From Curtobacterium sp. MCSS17_008 (GTDB taxonomy: Bacteria > Actinomycetota > Actinomycetes > Actinomycetales > Microbacteriaceae): 64,000 bases of DNA. This document shows, in pieces, positions 26,779 to 38,206 of this stretch (position 1 is the first letter of the stretch; every line of letters starts with the position of its first letter). Where the stretch lies: contig NZ_QKSM01000001.1 of NCBI RefSeq assembly GCF_003234185.1, positions 248,001-312,000 on the forward strand. The letters are read 5' to 3'. The position numbers and the translations under genes are program-made. A model generated the notes under the pieces. The model had not been told where the DNA came from and ran no database searches. It saw only the letters and a list, made by a program, of their open reading frames with translations.

Positions 26779-27012
26779 GTGTCGAACGACATCGACGTCC
26801 GTCCCCCCGATACCCGCGCGGTGCGCCGCCGGGTCACGCTCGCCGACCGCATCGCCCTCCGGATCGGCATGTCGCTGATCATCTGGAGCCGTCGGACACG
26901 CCACGTCCGGCCCTCCGTGGACCACGCGACCCGGCAACGGCTCGAGCGCGAACGGCGCGAGCGCGAACTCGCCCTGCTCGTGCAGACCGCCGCGATGCGC
27001 ATGTGGCGCTGA
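26779..27012 (+). CDS. Small basic protein, conserved-looking, function unknown
   Basis: Protein of 77 residues: a polar start, a short hydrophobic helix RIALRIGMSLIIWSRR, then a highly charged helix (ATRQRLERERRERELALLVQ). Similar arrangements occur in small Microbacteriaceae proteins of unknown function. GTG at 26779 has GAAAGG 7 bases upstream and is preferred over the in-frame ATG at 26632, whose extra 49 residues are Arg/Pro/Phe-rich and lack a binding site. A strong hairpin follows the gene. Confidence 0.6.
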   Translation: MSNDIDVRPPDTRAVRRRVTLADRIALRIGMSLIIWSRRTRHVRPSVDHATRQRLERERRERELALLVQTAAMRMWR

Positions 27013-27061
27013 CGCCGCTGCACTGCGCTGCGCCGCACGCCGCATGCGCGACCACTCCGCG

Positions 27062-27108
27062 AGAGCGACAGTCCTCCGCCGAAGGATCCGGCGGGGGACT
27101 GTCGCTCT
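27062..27108 (+). terminator. 20-bp terminator hairpin
   Basis: Arms 27062-27081 and 27089-27108 pair over 20 bp (one G-U), loop AAGGATC. Arm core AGAGCGACAGTCC. About 50 bases after the small-protein stop and 90 before apt. Confidence 0.75.
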
Positions 27109-27186
27109 GGCACACCACTCCCCGGGCCGCGCGCCCGCTCGCCCGTGTGGGCCGGGCCGGCGCGCACACGCACGTCGCGCCTCCCG

Positions 27187-27192
27187 TACCGT
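27187..27192 (+). promoter_or_regulatory. -10 hexamer TACCGT of apt, leaderless start
   Basis: TACCGT ends 6 bases before the GTG at 27199 and no Shine-Dalgarno lies between, so the mRNA probably begins at the start codon. This also excludes the upstream in-frame GTG at 27145. Confidence 0.6.
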
Positions 27193-27198
27193 TGTGCG

Positions 27199-27741
27199 GT
27201 GACCGAAACCGCAGCTGCACTCGTCGAACGCCTGACCGCCATCGTCCCGGACTTCCCGAAGCCGGGCATCCTGTTCCGCGACGTGACCCCGGTCTTCTCC
27301 GACCCGGTGGCGTTCGGCCGTGTGTGTGAAGCCCTCGCCGCGCCGTTCGCGATCGGCGCCGGGTTCCAGGCCGTCGCCGGCATCGAGGCCCGCGGGTTCG
27401 CCCTGGCCGGCGGCATCGCGGCGCAGCACCAGGTCGGCGTGCTGACCGTCCGCAAGGCCGGCAAGCTCCCCGGCGAGGTCCTCAGCGAGCAGTACGCGCT
27501 GGAGTACGGCGAGGCGGAGCTCGAGCTCCGCCCTGGCCAGCTGCCCCAGGGCACGCGGGTGCTCGTGGTCGACGACGTCCTCGCCACCGGCGGCACCGCT
27601 GCAGCGACGATCACGCTGCTCGAGCGCGCCGGGTACGAGGCCATCGGGTTCGCCTCGCTGCTCGAGCTCGACGGGCTCGCCGGCCGGGAGCGCCTCGAGC
27701 CGCGCCTGCCCGTGACCACGCTCGGCCGCGTCCCCGCCTGA
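27199..27741 (+). CDS. apt: Adenine phosphoribosyltransferase
   Basis: Purine salvage enzyme, adenine + PRPP to AMP + PPi, 180 residues. [20 protein letters not shown] start ([18 protein letters not shown]), adenine-binding [13 protein letters not shown], and the PRPP motif [14 protein letters not shown] at about 121-134 are all complete. In many actinobacteria apt sits next to relA and secDF; here both are about 11-14 kb downstream. Single gene with its own leaderless promoter. Confidence 0.96.
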   Translation: MTETAAALVERLTAIVPDFPKPGILFRDVTPVFSDPVAFGRVCEALAAPFAIGAGFQAVAGIEARGFALAGGIAAQHQVGVLTVRKAGKLPGEVLSEQYALEYGEAELELRPGQLPQGTRVLVVDDVLATGGTAAATITLLERAGYEAIGFASLLELDGLAGRERLEPRLPVTTLGRVPA

Positions 27742-27759
27742 ACCGCCGCGGCCGCGCAC

Positions 27760-27765
27760 TAGTCT
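27760..27765 (+). promoter_or_regulatory. -10 hexamer TAGTCT of thrS
   Basis: TAGTCT about 37 bases before the thrS start. The leader is too short for a T-box, and none is seen. Confidence 0.4.
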
Positions 27766-27802
27766 TGACCCACCCCTGAACGAACCGAGGAGCACCACGA
27801 TC

Positions 27803-29823
<2,021 letters not shown>

Positions 29824-29824
<1 letters not shown>

Positions 29825-30501
29825 TGGACCGAACGGGAGGCACCGAGCACGTCCCCGGGACCGGTCACGTCGTCGACGGGGCCGGCCCGGGGCCCGTCGG
29901 CGCGGGTCCGGCCGGCGCGGGCTCGGCCGGTACGGGTTCCGCCGAGGACCCGCTGGTGATCCGCGACGCCGCGACCGGTGCCGCGGTGCCCGATGCGTTC
30001 CAGCGGCTCTGGAACCCGCACCGGATGGCGTACATCGACGCCGGGCGCGAGGGCGACGGGCGCGGCCACAAGGACGACTGTCCGTTCTGCGAGGCGCCCC
30101 GGATGTCCGACGAGGACGCCCTCATCGTCGCCCGGGGCGAGCACGCCTACGTGCTGCTCAACCTGTACCCGTACAACAACGGGCACCTGCTCGTCTGCCC
30201 CTACCGGCACGTCCCGCTCTACGACGAGGCGACGCCCGAGGAGACCGCCGAGATGGCCGAGCTCACGCAGACCGCGATGCGGGTCCTCCGCCAGGTGTCG
30301 CACTGCGACGGCTTCAACATCGGCATGAACCAGGGCGAGGTCGCCGGCGCAGGCGTCGCCGCCCACCTGCACCAGCACATCGTGCCGCGGTGGCAGTCCG
30401 ACGCGAACTTCTTCCCGATCATCGCCCGCACCAAGTCGATGTCCCAGCTGCTCGGTGACACCCGCCGACTCGTCGCCGAAGGCTGGCCCACTGCGGACTA
30501 G
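29824..30501 (+). CDS. HIT-family hydrolase (Ap4A phosphorylase-like)
   Basis: Histidine-triad protein of 225 residues. The triad is H181-L-H183-Q-H185 in AHLHQHIVPRW; upstream NLYPYNNGHLLVCPYRHV is typical of the Ap4A phosphorylase II (Rv2613c-like) group, which splits Ap4A phosphorolytically. Residues 1-60 are a Gly/Pro/Ala-rich extension not needed for the fold. A cysteine pair CPFC precedes the core. thrS followed by a HIT gene is a conserved actinobacterial order; aminoacyl-tRNA synthetases make Ap4A, which gives the pairing a sense (inference). Confidence 0.92.
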
Positions 30502-30504
30502 ACT
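30499..30504 (+). promoter_or_regulatory. -10 hexamer TAGACT of pdxS, built from the HIT stop codon
   Basis: TAGACT: its first three bases are the TAG stop of the HIT gene. Nine bases separate it from the pdxS ATG, leaving room for a leader of only 2-3 bases. Confidence 0.5.
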
Positions 30505-30513
30505 GTCGGCATC

Positions 30514-31434
30514 ATGAGCGACAGCACCAGCACCTCGGGCACCAACGGCACCTCGATCACCGGCTCCGACCGCGTCAAGCGCGGCCTCGCGGAGATGCTC
30601 AAGGGTGGCGTCATCATGGACGTCATCGACGCGGAGCAGGCCCGCATCGCGGAGGAGGCCGGCGCGACCGCCGTCATGGCCCTCGAGCGCGTCCCGGCCG
30701 ACATCCGGGCGCAGGGCGGCGTCGCCCGCATGTCCGACCCGTCGATGATCGAGGAGATCATCGCCGCGGTGTCGATCCCCGTCATGGCGAAGGCCCGCAT
30801 CGGGCACTTCGTCGAGGCCCAGGTGCTGCAGGAGCTCGGCGTCGACTACATCGACGAGTCCGAGGTGCTCTCGCCCGCCGACTACGTCAACCACATCGAC
30901 AAGTGGAACTTCACCACGCCGTTCGTGTGCGGCGCGACCAACCTGGGTGAGGCGCTCCGTCGCATCACCGAGGGTGCGGCGATGATCCGCTCCAAGGGCG
31001 AGGCCGGAACGGGCGACGTGTCCGAGGCCACCAAGCACATCCGCACCATCTCGAAGGAGATCGCAGCGCTGCGCCACCTCAAGGAGGACGAGCTCTACGT
31101 CGCCGCGAAGGAACTGCAGGCCCCGTTCGACGTCGTGAAGGAGGTCGCACAGACCGGCAAGCTCCCGGTCGTGCTCTTCACCGCCGGCGGTGTCGCCACC
31201 CCGGCCGACGCCGCGATGATGATGCAGCTCGGTGCGGACGGCGTGTTCGTCGGGTCCGGCATCTTCAAGTCGGGCGACCCGGCCAAGCGCGCCGCCGCGA
31301 TCGTCAAGGCCACCACGTTCCACGACGACCCGAAGGTCATCGCCGAGGTGTCCCGCGGTCTGGGCGAGGCCATGGTCGGCATCAACGTCGCCGACGTCCC
31401 CGCGCCGCACCGCCTCGCCGAGCGCGGATGGTGA
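30514..31434 (+). CDS. pdxS: Pyridoxal 5'-phosphate synthase, lyase/synthase subunit
   Basis: PdxS (Pdx1) of 306 residues makes PLP from ribose 5-phosphate, glyceraldehyde 3-phosphate and ammonia; dodecameric TIM barrel. Seen: [20 protein letters not shown], the P1-site Lys in [11 protein letters not shown], the P2-site Lys in [12 protein letters not shown], and the phosphate-binding [14 protein letters not shown]. The N-terminal 15 residues are Ser/Thr/Gly-rich. Followed by its glutaminase with overlapping ends. Confidence 0.97.
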   Translation: MSDSTSTSGTNGTSITGSDRVKRGLAEMLKGGVIMDVIDAEQARIAEEAGATAVMALERVPADIRAQGGVARMSDPSMIEEIIAAVSIPVMAKARIGHFVEAQVLQELGVDYIDESEVLSPADYVNHIDKWNFTTPFVCGATNLGEALRRITEGAAMIRSKGEAGTGDVSEATKHIRTISKEIAALRHLKEDELYVAAKELQAPFDVVKEVAQTGKLPVVLFTAGGVATPADAAMMMQLGADGVFVGSGIFKSGDPAKRAAAIVKATTFHDDPKVIAEVSRGLGEAMVGINVADVPAPHRLAERGW

Positions 31435-32024
31435 GCGCCCGACCCCGCATCGGGGTCCTCGCCCTGCAGGGTGACTTCCGTGAGCACATCGCCTCGTTGA
31501 CGGAGCTCGGTGCCGACGTCGTGCCGCTCCGCCGGCCGGAGGAGATCAGCGCCCTCGACGGCGTCGTGATCCCCGGCGGCGAGTCGAGCGTGATGGACAA
31601 GCTCTCCCGCGCCTTCGGCGTCGCCGAGCCGCTGACCGACGCCATCCGTGGTGGGTTGCCGACCTACGGCACCTGCGCGGGGATGATCATGCTGTCCTCC
31701 CGCATCGCCGCCGGGATACCGGGGCAGCAGACGCTGGACGTGCTCGACACCACCGTGCGTCGGAACGCGTTCGGCAGCCAGAACGACTCCTTCGAGACCG
31801 ACATCCCGATGCCGGCGCTCGGCGAGGCCCCGGTGCACGCGGTGTTCATCCGTGCTCCGGTGGTCGAGGAGCACGGCGCGGGCGTGCAGGTGCTCGGTGC
31901 CCTGACCGATGGGCAGGTGGTGGCCGTGCAGCAGGACAACGTCATCGCGAGCGCGTTCCACCCCGAGGTCGCCGGCGAGGACCGTTTCCACCGTCGCTTC
32001 CTCGACCTCGTCCGCTCCGCCTGA
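31428..32024 (+). CDS. pdxT: Pyridoxal 5'-phosphate synthase, glutaminase subunit
   Basis: PdxT of 198 residues supplies ammonia to PdxS. Class I glutamine amidotransferase triad: Cys83 in GTCAGMIML, and HPE in [18 protein letters not shown] forms the oxyanion side. The ATG at 31428 overlaps pdxS by 7 bases; a GTG three bases later would overlap by 4, the more usual arrangement here, so the exact start is open. Converges on the TPR membrane protein gene. Confidence 0.96.
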   Translation: MVSARPRIGVLALQGDFREHIASLTELGADVVPLRRPEEISALDGVVIPGGESSVMDKLSRAFGVAEPLTDAIRGGLPTYGTCAGMIMLSSRIAAGIPGQQTLDVLDTTVRRNAFGSQNDSFETDIPMPALGEAPVHAVFIRAPVVEEHGAGVQVLGALTDGQVVAVQQDNVIASAFHPEVAGEDRFHRRFLDLVRSA

Positions 32025-32097
32025 GGTCCCGCCGGTCGTCCCGATCGGTGACGCCTCCGGAGCCGGGCGGAGCTCCGTGCTGCGATGCCGCGTCACC

Positions 32098-33513
32098 TCA
32101 CGACGCGGTGAACTGCCCGAGCAGGGCGATCGCGGCCGGTACCGCAGCACCGGTACCGAGGGTCGCCCACAGCACCAGGAGCACGGGGGAGCGGTGCTGC
32201 CTGCGACGCAGGACCTCACTGGCGCACGAGCAGGCGAACAGCACGATGGCCCAGGCCCACGGCAGCACCCGACCGGCTGCCTCGGTCGCCTCGGTGCCCA
32301 CCAACGCCTGGGCGAGCCACAGGACGAGCGCCGCACAGCCGGCGAGGAACGCGAGCTTCCCCCACGGGTCCCGGGCCCGCACCCGCTGTCGGCCCACAGG
32401 TGTGTCGGGGAAGCGATCCGCCCGGACGTCGACCGCGGCTCGGGTGACCGCGAGCACGGCGACCGCCAGGGCCTGGACCAGCGCGACCGCCGCGACCGTC
32501 CCGGCGGCCGCGCCGGCGTCACCACCCCCACCCACCAGCACGGTGACCGCGGTGACGACGCTGTGGGCCATGCCCACCGATGCGAGGCCGACGGCCACGG
32601 CGACGTGCGGGTCGGCACGCAGGACGCGACGCCACACGGACGCTGGGTAGAACCGCACGCTCTGCACCACGGTGGCGGTGTACGACAACACCGCGGCAGC
32701 CGTCACGACCCAGCCGAGTACGACGGTCCCGGCGTTCGGCATGGCGGCGTGCGCCTCGATGCCCAGCACGGTGGCGGACGCGACGACGAGCACGAACAGC
32801 ACCGGTGCACCGATCCGTCGCCAGAGCACCCTGTCGAGCTGTTCCGCCGCTCCCGCCGACGTGGGCTCCGCGGCGAGCACCCTGAGCGAGCGTTCGACGG
32901 CGGTCCGCTCGTCGCCCAGTTCGGCTGACGTCACGAGCACCCGCTCGTCGGTGGGCGCGAGCTCGAGTGCCGCGGTGATCCACCGCTGCGACTCGTCCGG
33001 CCGTCCGAGTCGGGCAGCACAGCGGGCTGCGTCAGCGAGCAGGTCGGGCTGGTCCGGAGCGAGCTCGACAGCTCGCTCGAGCGCCTTCCGCGCCCGGTCG
33101 TCGTCCGCGTACGGCCAGTCGTGGAGTTGCTGGGCCCGCCGTTCGAGCGCCGACCACCACGTGTGGGCGAACGCCCACTGCAGGTGGGCGCGGCCCCACT
33201 CCGGCCGGAGCTCGACGAGCCGGTCGGCGTGTCGCTTCGCCTCGGCGTCCCGGCCGGTCGCACCGCACGACGTGACGAGCATGTCGATCGCGCTGACCTG
33301 GTCGGGGTCGAGCGCCAGCGCTCGGTGTCCGGCGTCCACCGCGGCGACGTGGTCCTCCCGGATGCGCTCGACGCGTGTCAGTTCTCCCCAGAGCCGTGGG
33401 TCGTCAGGGGCGTCCGCGAGGGCACGTCGGAGTTCGGTCCGTGCGTCGTCCGGCCGGCGGAAGTCCAGCAGCGCCCGGGCGCGCTCGATCCTCCGTGCGA
33501 CGTCGTCGTTCAC
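32098..33513 (-). CDS. TPR-repeat membrane protein, partner of the AAA+ ATPase
   Basis: Protein of 471 residues, no named family recognised. Residues 1-240 are tetratricopeptide-like helical pairs (DDARTELRRALADAPDDPRL, ALERAVELAPDQPDLLADAA, ITAALELAPTDERVL). Residues about 250-471 hold five to six hydrophobic spans (APVLFVLVVASATVLG, TVVLGWVVTAAAVLSYTATV, VVTAVTVLVGGG, VAAVALVQALAVAVLAV, LAFLAGCAALVLWLAQAL). GTG start overlaps the ATPase stop (GTGA), so the two are co-translated. The TPR part should face the cytoplasm and may dock clients or the ATPase on the membrane (inference). Confidence 0.82.
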   Translation of the reverse strand: MNDDVARRIERARALLDFRRPDDARTELRRALADAPDDPRLWGELTRVERIREDHVAAVDAGHRALALDPDQVSAIDMLVTSCGATGRDAEAKRHADRLVELRPEWGRAHLQWAFAHTWWSALERRAQQLHDWPYADDDRARKALERAVELAPDQPDLLADAARCAARLGRPDESQRWITAALELAPTDERVLVTSAELGDERTAVERSLRVLAAEPTSAGAAEQLDRVLWRRIGAPVLFVLVVASATVLGIEAHAAMPNAGTVVLGWVVTAAAVLSYTATVVQSVRFYPASVWRRVLRADPHVAVAVGLASVGMAHSVVTAVTVLVGGGGDAGAAAGTVAAVALVQALAVAVLAVTRAAVDVRADRFPDTPVGRQRVRARDPWGKLAFLAGCAALVLWLAQALVGTEATEAAGRVLPWAWAIVLFACSCASEVLRRRQHRSPVLLVLWATLGTGAAVPAAIALLGQFTAS

Positions 33514-34838
33514 GCCCGGGGTTTCTCGGTCCGCAACCACTCCGCGAGTTCGTCGTACTCTCCGCTGGTGTTCGCGAACTCGGCGACGTTGCGCGCGGCC
33601 TGGGTCCAGGCACCGATCGAGGGCTTGACCTCGCGCAGGGCGTCCCGGAGGTCCGGCATCCGGATCGGACGGACCGCGCCCGCGCGGATCGAGTCGGCCA
33701 TGGCCTTCTCCGCCGCGGTCGTGACGAGGTGCTGCAGGTCGGCGCCGGAGAACCCACGGGTCCTGCGCACGAGGGCGCCGAGGTCGATGCCCTCGATCGG
33801 ACGCTTCCGCAGGTGCACGCGCAGCACCGCTTCGCGCGCCTCGTCGTCCGGTGGCCCGACGAACACCATCCGGTCGAACCGCCCGGGGCGCTTCAGGGCC
33901 GCGTCGACGTCCCACGGGTGGTTCGTCGCAGCGAGCACGTAGAGACCGTCGTTCTGCGCGTCGATCCCGTCCATCTCGACGAGCAGCTGGTTGACCACGG
34001 TCCGGAACGAGGACCACTGCCCGGCGCTGCGCTTTCCGCCGATGGCGTCCATCTCGTCGAAGAACAGGACGGCCGGGGCTGCGGCGCGCGCCTGTTCGAA
34101 CACCCGGTGGATGTTCTTCTCGCTCTCGCCGAGGAACCGGTCGAGGACGTCGCTGAGGCTGACCGTCAGGAAGTGCGCCCCGAGCTCGCCGGCGATCGCA
34201 CGCGCGATGAACGTCTTCCCGCAACCGGGGGGCCCGTAGAGCAACAGTCCGCCACGGAGCGTCTTGCCGAACGCCCGTGCGACCTCGGGGTGCGCCATGG
34301 GCTGCAGGAACGACTCGTCGATCCGGCGTTTGACGGCATCCAGGCCCCCGACGTCGGCGAGCGTCGTCGTCTCACGGTGGATCTCGGACGCGGGGACGAC
34401 CTGGTCCGCGGCGTCGACGGTCCGGGTGCCCTCCTCGGCGACGAAGGGCGGTGGTGTGTCGTCGGCGAGCTCACGCTCCAACGCGTGCCAGTCGACACCG
34501 TCCTGCGCCGACCCCGTCTGGTCCGACACGGACCCCGAGCCGCTCGGGTCACGGACCGGCCCCGACCCGGTCTCGGCCGTCGAACCCCCCACCTCGTCCG
34601 TACCCCCGGGAGGGACGGACCCGACGGCGCCGCCGTCGGTCGCCGATGCGGCGGCACGACGGACGACGGCCTGCGCCGCCGCGTGCGCCGGGTCGGTCCG
34701 CAGGACCACCGCCGCCTGCTCGATGGCGTCGGTGGGGCGTCCGGCCTCGACGAGCAGCTCCGCGTACCGCAGCCGGAGTCCGACGTCGTCGGGCAGTACC
34801 TCGACAGCGGCTGCGAGCGCCGCGAGCGGATCGGTCAT
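33510..34838 (-). CDS. TPR-AAA+ ATPase (single-ring, Vps4/FtsH-like module)
   Basis: ATPase of 442 residues. N-terminus: one or two TPR-like helix pairs (GLRLRYAELLVEAGRPTDAI), then a Gly/Ser-rich linker to about 150, then one AAA domain: Walker A GPPGCGKT at 202-209, Walker B FFDEMD with D261-E262, sensor ATNHPWDVD, two arginines in RPGRFDR, and the pore-like FLGESEKN before them. No protease or zinc motif follows, so it is not FtsH; the fold is the classical AAA of the Vps4/katanin/Cdc48 clade. ATG start with GGGGGAAG close upstream. Encoded with the TPR membrane protein; client unknown. Confidence 0.87.
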   Translation of the reverse strand: MTDPLAALAAAVEVLPDDVGLRLRYAELLVEAGRPTDAIEQAAVVLRTDPAHAAAQAVVRRAAASATDGGAVGSVPPGGTDEVGGSTAETGSGPVRDPSGSGSVSDQTGSAQDGVDWHALERELADDTPPPFVAEEGTRTVDAADQVVPASEIHRETTTLADVGGLDAVKRRIDESFLQPMAHPEVARAFGKTLRGGLLLYGPPGCGKTFIARAIAGELGAHFLTVSLSDVLDRFLGESEKNIHRVFEQARAAAPAVLFFDEMDAIGGKRSAGQWSSFRTVVNQLLVEMDGIDAQNDGLYVLAATNHPWDVDAALKRPGRFDRMVFVGPPDDEAREAVLRVHLRKRPIEGIDLGALVRRTRGFSGADLQHLVTTAAEKAMADSIRAGAVRPIRMPDLRDALREVKPSIGAWTQAARNVAEFANTSGEYDELAEWLRTEKPRA

Positions 34839-34946
34839 GCTTCCCCCTGCTGGTCCGTCCTCCCGATCGTAGGCGACGCCGTCGACGGAACAGCCACCGC
34901 GCGGGCCGTTGGCGCGCCGGGAACGCCCCGCAGGGGCCCGGCCCGG

Positions 34947-34952
34947 TAAGCT
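34947..34952 (+). promoter_or_regulatory. -10 hexamer TAAGCT of yebC-ruvC
   Basis: TAAGCT 33 bases before the yebC start; a Shine-Dalgarno (AAGGAG) follows, so this is a leadered message. A second hexamer TAGACG lies at 34969. Confidence 0.45.
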
Positions 34953-34985
34953 GGACCGGATCTTCCGCTAGACGCAAGGAGCACC

Positions 34986-35750
34986 GTGTCCGGGCATTCC
35001 AAGTGGGCAACGACCAAGCACAAGAAGGCGGTCATCGACCAGCGCCGTGCCAAGTCGTTCGCCAAGCTCATCAAGAACATCGAGGTCGCCGCGAAGATGG
35101 GCGGCGCCGACCTCTCCGGCAACCCCACGCTCGTGGACGCCGTGCAGAAGGCCAAGAAGACCTCGGTGCCGAACGACAACATCGACCGCGCGATCAAGCG
35201 CGGCGCCGGGCTGACCGGTGAGTCGATCGAGTACACCACCATCATGTACGAGGGCTACGGCCCGAACGGTGTGGCGATGCTCGTCGAGTGCCTCACGGAC
35301 AACAAGAACCGCGCGGCGGCCGAGGTCCGGACGGCGATGTCCCGCAACGGCGGCACGATGGCCGACCCGGGCAGCGTCGCCTACAACTTCTCCCGCAAGG
35401 GGGTCATCTCGGTGACGAAGGTCGACGGTCTCGACGAGGACACCGTCATGGGCGCCGTCCTCGACGCCGGTGTCGAGGACGTCATCGACCAGGGCGGCGG
35501 CTTCGAGGTCATCACCGAGGCGACCGACCTCGTCGCGGCCCGGACGGCGCTGCAGGAAGCCGGCATCGACTACGACTCGGCCGACGCCGAGTTCGTGCCC
35601 GGCGTGAAGGTCCCGGTCGACGCGGAGACCGCCCGCAAGGTCTTCAAGCTGATCGACGCGCTCGAGGACAGCGACGACGTGCAGAACGTCTACGCCAACT
35701 TCGACATCCCCGCGGACGTCCAGGCCGAGCTCGACGAGGACGAGGACTAG
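34986..35750 (+). CDS. yebC: YebC/PmpR family translation factor or regulator
   Basis: Conserved protein of 254 residues. N-terminal signature [20 protein letters not shown] and [20 protein letters not shown]; mid-domain [21 protein letters not shown]-terminal half with [15 protein letters not shown]. Long described as a transcriptional regulator of ruvC operons; more recent work ties YebC to ribosomes stalled at proline stretches. GTG with AAGGAG 6 bases upstream. First gene of yebC-ruvC-ruvA-ruvB, the standard actinobacterial order. Confidence 0.95.
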   Translation: MSGHSKWATTKHKKAVIDQRRAKSFAKLIKNIEVAAKMGGADLSGNPTLVDAVQKAKKTSVPNDNIDRAIKRGAGLTGESIEYTTIMYEGYGPNGVAMLVECLTDNKNRAAAEVRTAMSRNGGTMADPGSVAYNFSRKGVISVTKVDGLDEDTVMGAVLDAGVEDVIDQGGGFEVITEATDLVAARTALQEAGIDYDSADAEFVPGVKVPVDAETARKVFKLIDALEDSDDVQNVYANFDIPADVQAELDEDED

Positions 35751-35754
35751 TCCG

Positions 35755-36378
35755 ATGCTCCGGGTGCTCGGGGTCGACCCCGGGCTCACCCGGTGCGGCG
35801 TCGGCGTGGTCGAGGTCGCACCGAACCGGCGTGCCCGGCTCGTGCACGTGACGGTGGTGCGCACACCGGCGGACATGGCCCTCGAGCAACGCCTGCTGCG
35901 CATCGCGCAGGGCATCGAGGCCGAGATCGACGAGCACCGCCCGGACGCCGTCGCCGTCGAGCGCGTCTTCGCCCAGGCGAACGTCCGCACGGTGATGGGG
36001 ACGGCGCAGGCCTCGGGTCTCGCCCTGCACGCGGCGGCGGCCCGGGGCCTGCCCGTCGGCCTCCACACCCCGTCCGAGGTGAAGGCCGCCGTCACCGGCT
36101 ACGGCAACGCCGACAAGCGCCAGGTGCAGACGATGATCGCCCGCGTGCTCGGTCTCGACGAGGCCCCGAAGCCCGCCGACGCCGCGGACGCGCTCGCGTT
36201 GGCCGTGTGTCATGCCTGGAGGCTCGGTTCACCCGACCGGGTCGGCCCGGGCCCGTCGACGCTCACCCCCGCGCAGCGCGCCTGGCGCGACGCGCAGGCC
36301 GGCGCGGCGGACACCCCGCTCGCCCGTGCCGAGGCCGCCGCCGCGCGGCGGTCCGGCTTCGTCGGTGGGCGGCCCTAG
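35755..36378 (+). CDS. ruvC: Holliday-junction resolvase
   Basis: RuvC endonuclease of 207 residues that cuts Holliday junctions. Acidic active-site residues: Asp in [10 protein letters not shown], Glu in [16 protein letters not shown], and the closing [17 protein letters not shown]-binding loop KQVQTMI-type segment reads [15 protein letters not shown]-terminal 40 residues are a variable Ala/Arg-rich tail. Its TAG stop forms the start of the ruvA -10 hexamer. Confidence 0.96.
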   Translation: MLRVLGVDPGLTRCGVGVVEVAPNRRARLVHVTVVRTPADMALEQRLLRIAQGIEAEIDEHRPDAVAVERVFAQANVRTVMGTAQASGLALHAAAARGLPVGLHTPSEVKAAVTGYGNADKRQVQTMIARVLGLDEAPKPADAADALALAVCHAWRLGSPDRVGPGPSTLTPAQRAWRDAQAGAADTPLARAEAAAARRSGFVGGRP

Positions 36379-36381
36379 GCT
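36376..36381 (+). promoter_or_regulatory. -10 hexamer TAGGCT of ruvA, built from the ruvC stop codon
   Basis: TAGGCT ends 7 bases before the ruvA ATG; TAG is the ruvC stop. No Shine-Dalgarno is present at the normal distance except GTGAG. An internal leaderless promoter would let ruvAB be expressed apart from ruvC. Confidence 0.5.
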
Positions 36382-36388
36382 CGTGAGC

Positions 36389-37009
36389 ATGATCGCGAGT
36401 CTCCGGGGCACCTGCATCGACGTCGCCGGATCGGCCGTCGTGGTCGAGGTCGGGGGAGTGGGCTACGCCGTGACGGTCACGCCCGCACACGCGCTGACGA
36501 TGCGTCACGGGGCCGAGGTGTTCCTGCGGACGGCGATGATCGTGCGCGAGGACGAGCACCTGCTCTTCGGGTTCGAGTCGAACGAGGCGCTGCAGGTGTT
36601 CGACCTGCTCCGCAGCGTGTCCGGGGTCGGCCCGAAGTCCGCGCTCGGCGTGTTGGCGCACATGGACCCGGCGCAGATCGCGAACGCCGTCGCGAGCGAG
36701 GACGACGCGGCCTTCCGCAAGGTGTCGGGGATCGGCCCGAAGACGGCGAAGCTCATCACCGTCGCGCTGTCGGGCAAGCTGGTCGCGTTCGAGCAGGCCC
36801 CGACGGGTGTCGCGAGTGGCACCGCTGCCACGCACCCGGCCGCCGTCGACGTCGTCTCGGCGCTGGTCGGGCTCGGCTGGCGGGAGGACGCGGCTCAGTC
36901 CGCCGTCGACGCCGTCGTCGCGGACGACCCGGCCGCTGCGGCCATGGGCACGCAGGCGCTGCTCCGTGCCGCGCTCGGCACGCTGCGTCCCGCGGGGGCC
37001 GGCCGGTGA
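36389..37009 (+). CDS. ruvA: Holliday-junction branch migration protein RuvA
   Basis: RuvA of 206 residues binds the four-way junction and loads RuvB. OB-fold start [20 protein letters not shown], then two helix-hairpin-helix motifs ([15 protein letters not shown] and [15 protein letters not shown]), acidic pin and a C-terminal UBA-like domain ([20 protein letters not shown]) that contacts RuvB. The stop overlaps ruvB (GTGA). Confidence 0.96.
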   Translation: MIASLRGTCIDVAGSAVVVEVGGVGYAVTVTPAHALTMRHGAEVFLRTAMIVREDEHLLFGFESNEALQVFDLLRSVSGVGPKSALGVLAHMDPAQIANAVASEDDAAFRKVSGIGPKTAKLITVALSGKLVAFEQAPTGVASGTAATHPAAVDVVSALVGLGWREDAAQSAVDAVVADDPAAAAMGTQALLRAALGTLRPAGAGR

Positions 37010-38034
37010 GCGGCATCACCTCCGCCGGCGCCGAGTCACAGGAGGAGCTCGCGTTCGAGGGTGCCCTGCGGCCGAAGTCGCTCGACGAGTTCGTCGGGCA
37101 GCGCAAGGTGCGCGGTCAGCTCGACCTGCTCCTCAAGGCCGCGGCGCTGCAGGAGCGGACGCCCGACCACATCCTGATGGCCGGCCCGCCCGGACTCGGC
37201 AAGACGACCCTCGCGATGATCGTCGCGCACGAGTCGGGCCGACCGCTGCGCATGTCGAGCGGCCCGGCGATCCAGCACGCCGGCGACCTCGCGGCGGTGC
37301 TCTCGTCCCTCGTGCCGGGCGAGGTCCTGTTCATCGACGAGATCCACCGCATGGCGCGTTCGGCGGAGGAGATGCTCTACCTCGCCATGGAGGACTTCCG
37401 CATCGACGTCATGGTCGGCAAGGGCGCCGGCGCGACGAGCATCCCGCTCGACCTCGCGCCGTTCACCCTGGTCGGGGCGACCACCCGCGCCGGACTCCTG
37501 CCCAACCCCCTGCGCGACCGCTTCGGGTTCACGGCCCACCTCGAGTTCTACGAGAAGGACGAGCTCGAGCAGGTCCTCATCCGTGCGGCCCACCTGCTCG
37601 AGCTGTCGATCGACCGCTCGGCACTCCGGGAGATCGCCGGGCGTTCCCGGGGCACCCCGCGGATCGCGAACCGCCTGTTGCGACGAGTGCGGGACTACGC
37701 CCTCGTGCACCGCACCACGGACGGCATGACCGCGGTGCAGGGCGCTCTCGACCTGTACGACGTCGACGAGCTCGGACTCGACCGGCTCGACCGCGCCGTC
37801 GTCGAGACGATGCTGACGCGGTTCGACGGCGGGCCGGTCGGTCTGAACACCCTCGCGGTGTCCGTCGGCGAGGAGTCCGAGACCATCGAGTCGGTCGTCG
37901 AGCCGTTCCTCGTGCGCGTCGGACTCGTCACCCGCACGCCCCGCGGCCGGATCACGACCCCGCAGGCCTGGCGACACTTCGGGCTGACGCCGGGGGAGGG
38001 CACCGGCGCTCAACCCGGTCTGTTCGACGATTGA
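37006..38034 (+). CDS. ruvB: Holliday-junction branch migration ATPase RuvB
   Basis: AAA+ motor of 342 residues. [20 protein letters not shown], Walker [10 protein letters not shown], Walker B FIDEIHRM, sensor 1 [20 protein letters not shown], and the C-terminal winged helix ending [17 protein letters not shown]. Hexameric rings pump DNA through the RuvA core. GTG start at the ruvA overlap. Complete family length. Confidence 0.97.
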   Translation: MSGITSAGAESQEELAFEGALRPKSLDEFVGQRKVRGQLDLLLKAAALQERTPDHILMAGPPGLGKTTLAMIVAHESGRPLRMSSGPAIQHAGDLAAVLSSLVPGEVLFIDEIHRMARSAEEMLYLAMEDFRIDVMVGKGAGATSIPLDLAPFTLVGATTRAGLLPNPLRDRFGFTAHLEFYEKDELEQVLIRAAHLLELSIDRSALREIAGRSRGTPRIANRLLRRVRDYALVHRTTDGMTAVQGALDLYDVDELGLDRLDRAVVETMLTRFDGGPVGLNTLAVSVGEESETIESVVEPFLVRVGLVTRTPRGRITTPQAWRHFGLTPGEGTGAQPGLFDD

Positions 38035-38133
38035 ACTCGTATGCAGTATTCTGACCCGCCAGGGCTGCGGAGCCACTGACGCGTCGCTCGGGCACACTCA
38101 GGCAGCTGCCCGGACCCGGACACACCCGTGCCC

Positions 38134-38139
38134 TAGACT
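38134..38139 (+). promoter_or_regulatory. -10 hexamer TAGACT upstream of yajC
   Basis: TAGACT 67 bases before the yajC start. No convincing -35. The 172-base gap after ruvB supports a new transcription unit here. Confidence 0.4.
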
Positions 38140-38206
38140 GCTACGGCCCGAAGCCGAGCAACGACCGCTCCGGCTGGATCCGAGCAACCAGAGAAGGCAA
38201 CGCCCC

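Noticed and set aside
27781-27802. T-box riboswitch before thrS
   Set aside because: The leader after the -10 hexamer is only about 30 bases; no specifier stem or terminator/antiterminator.
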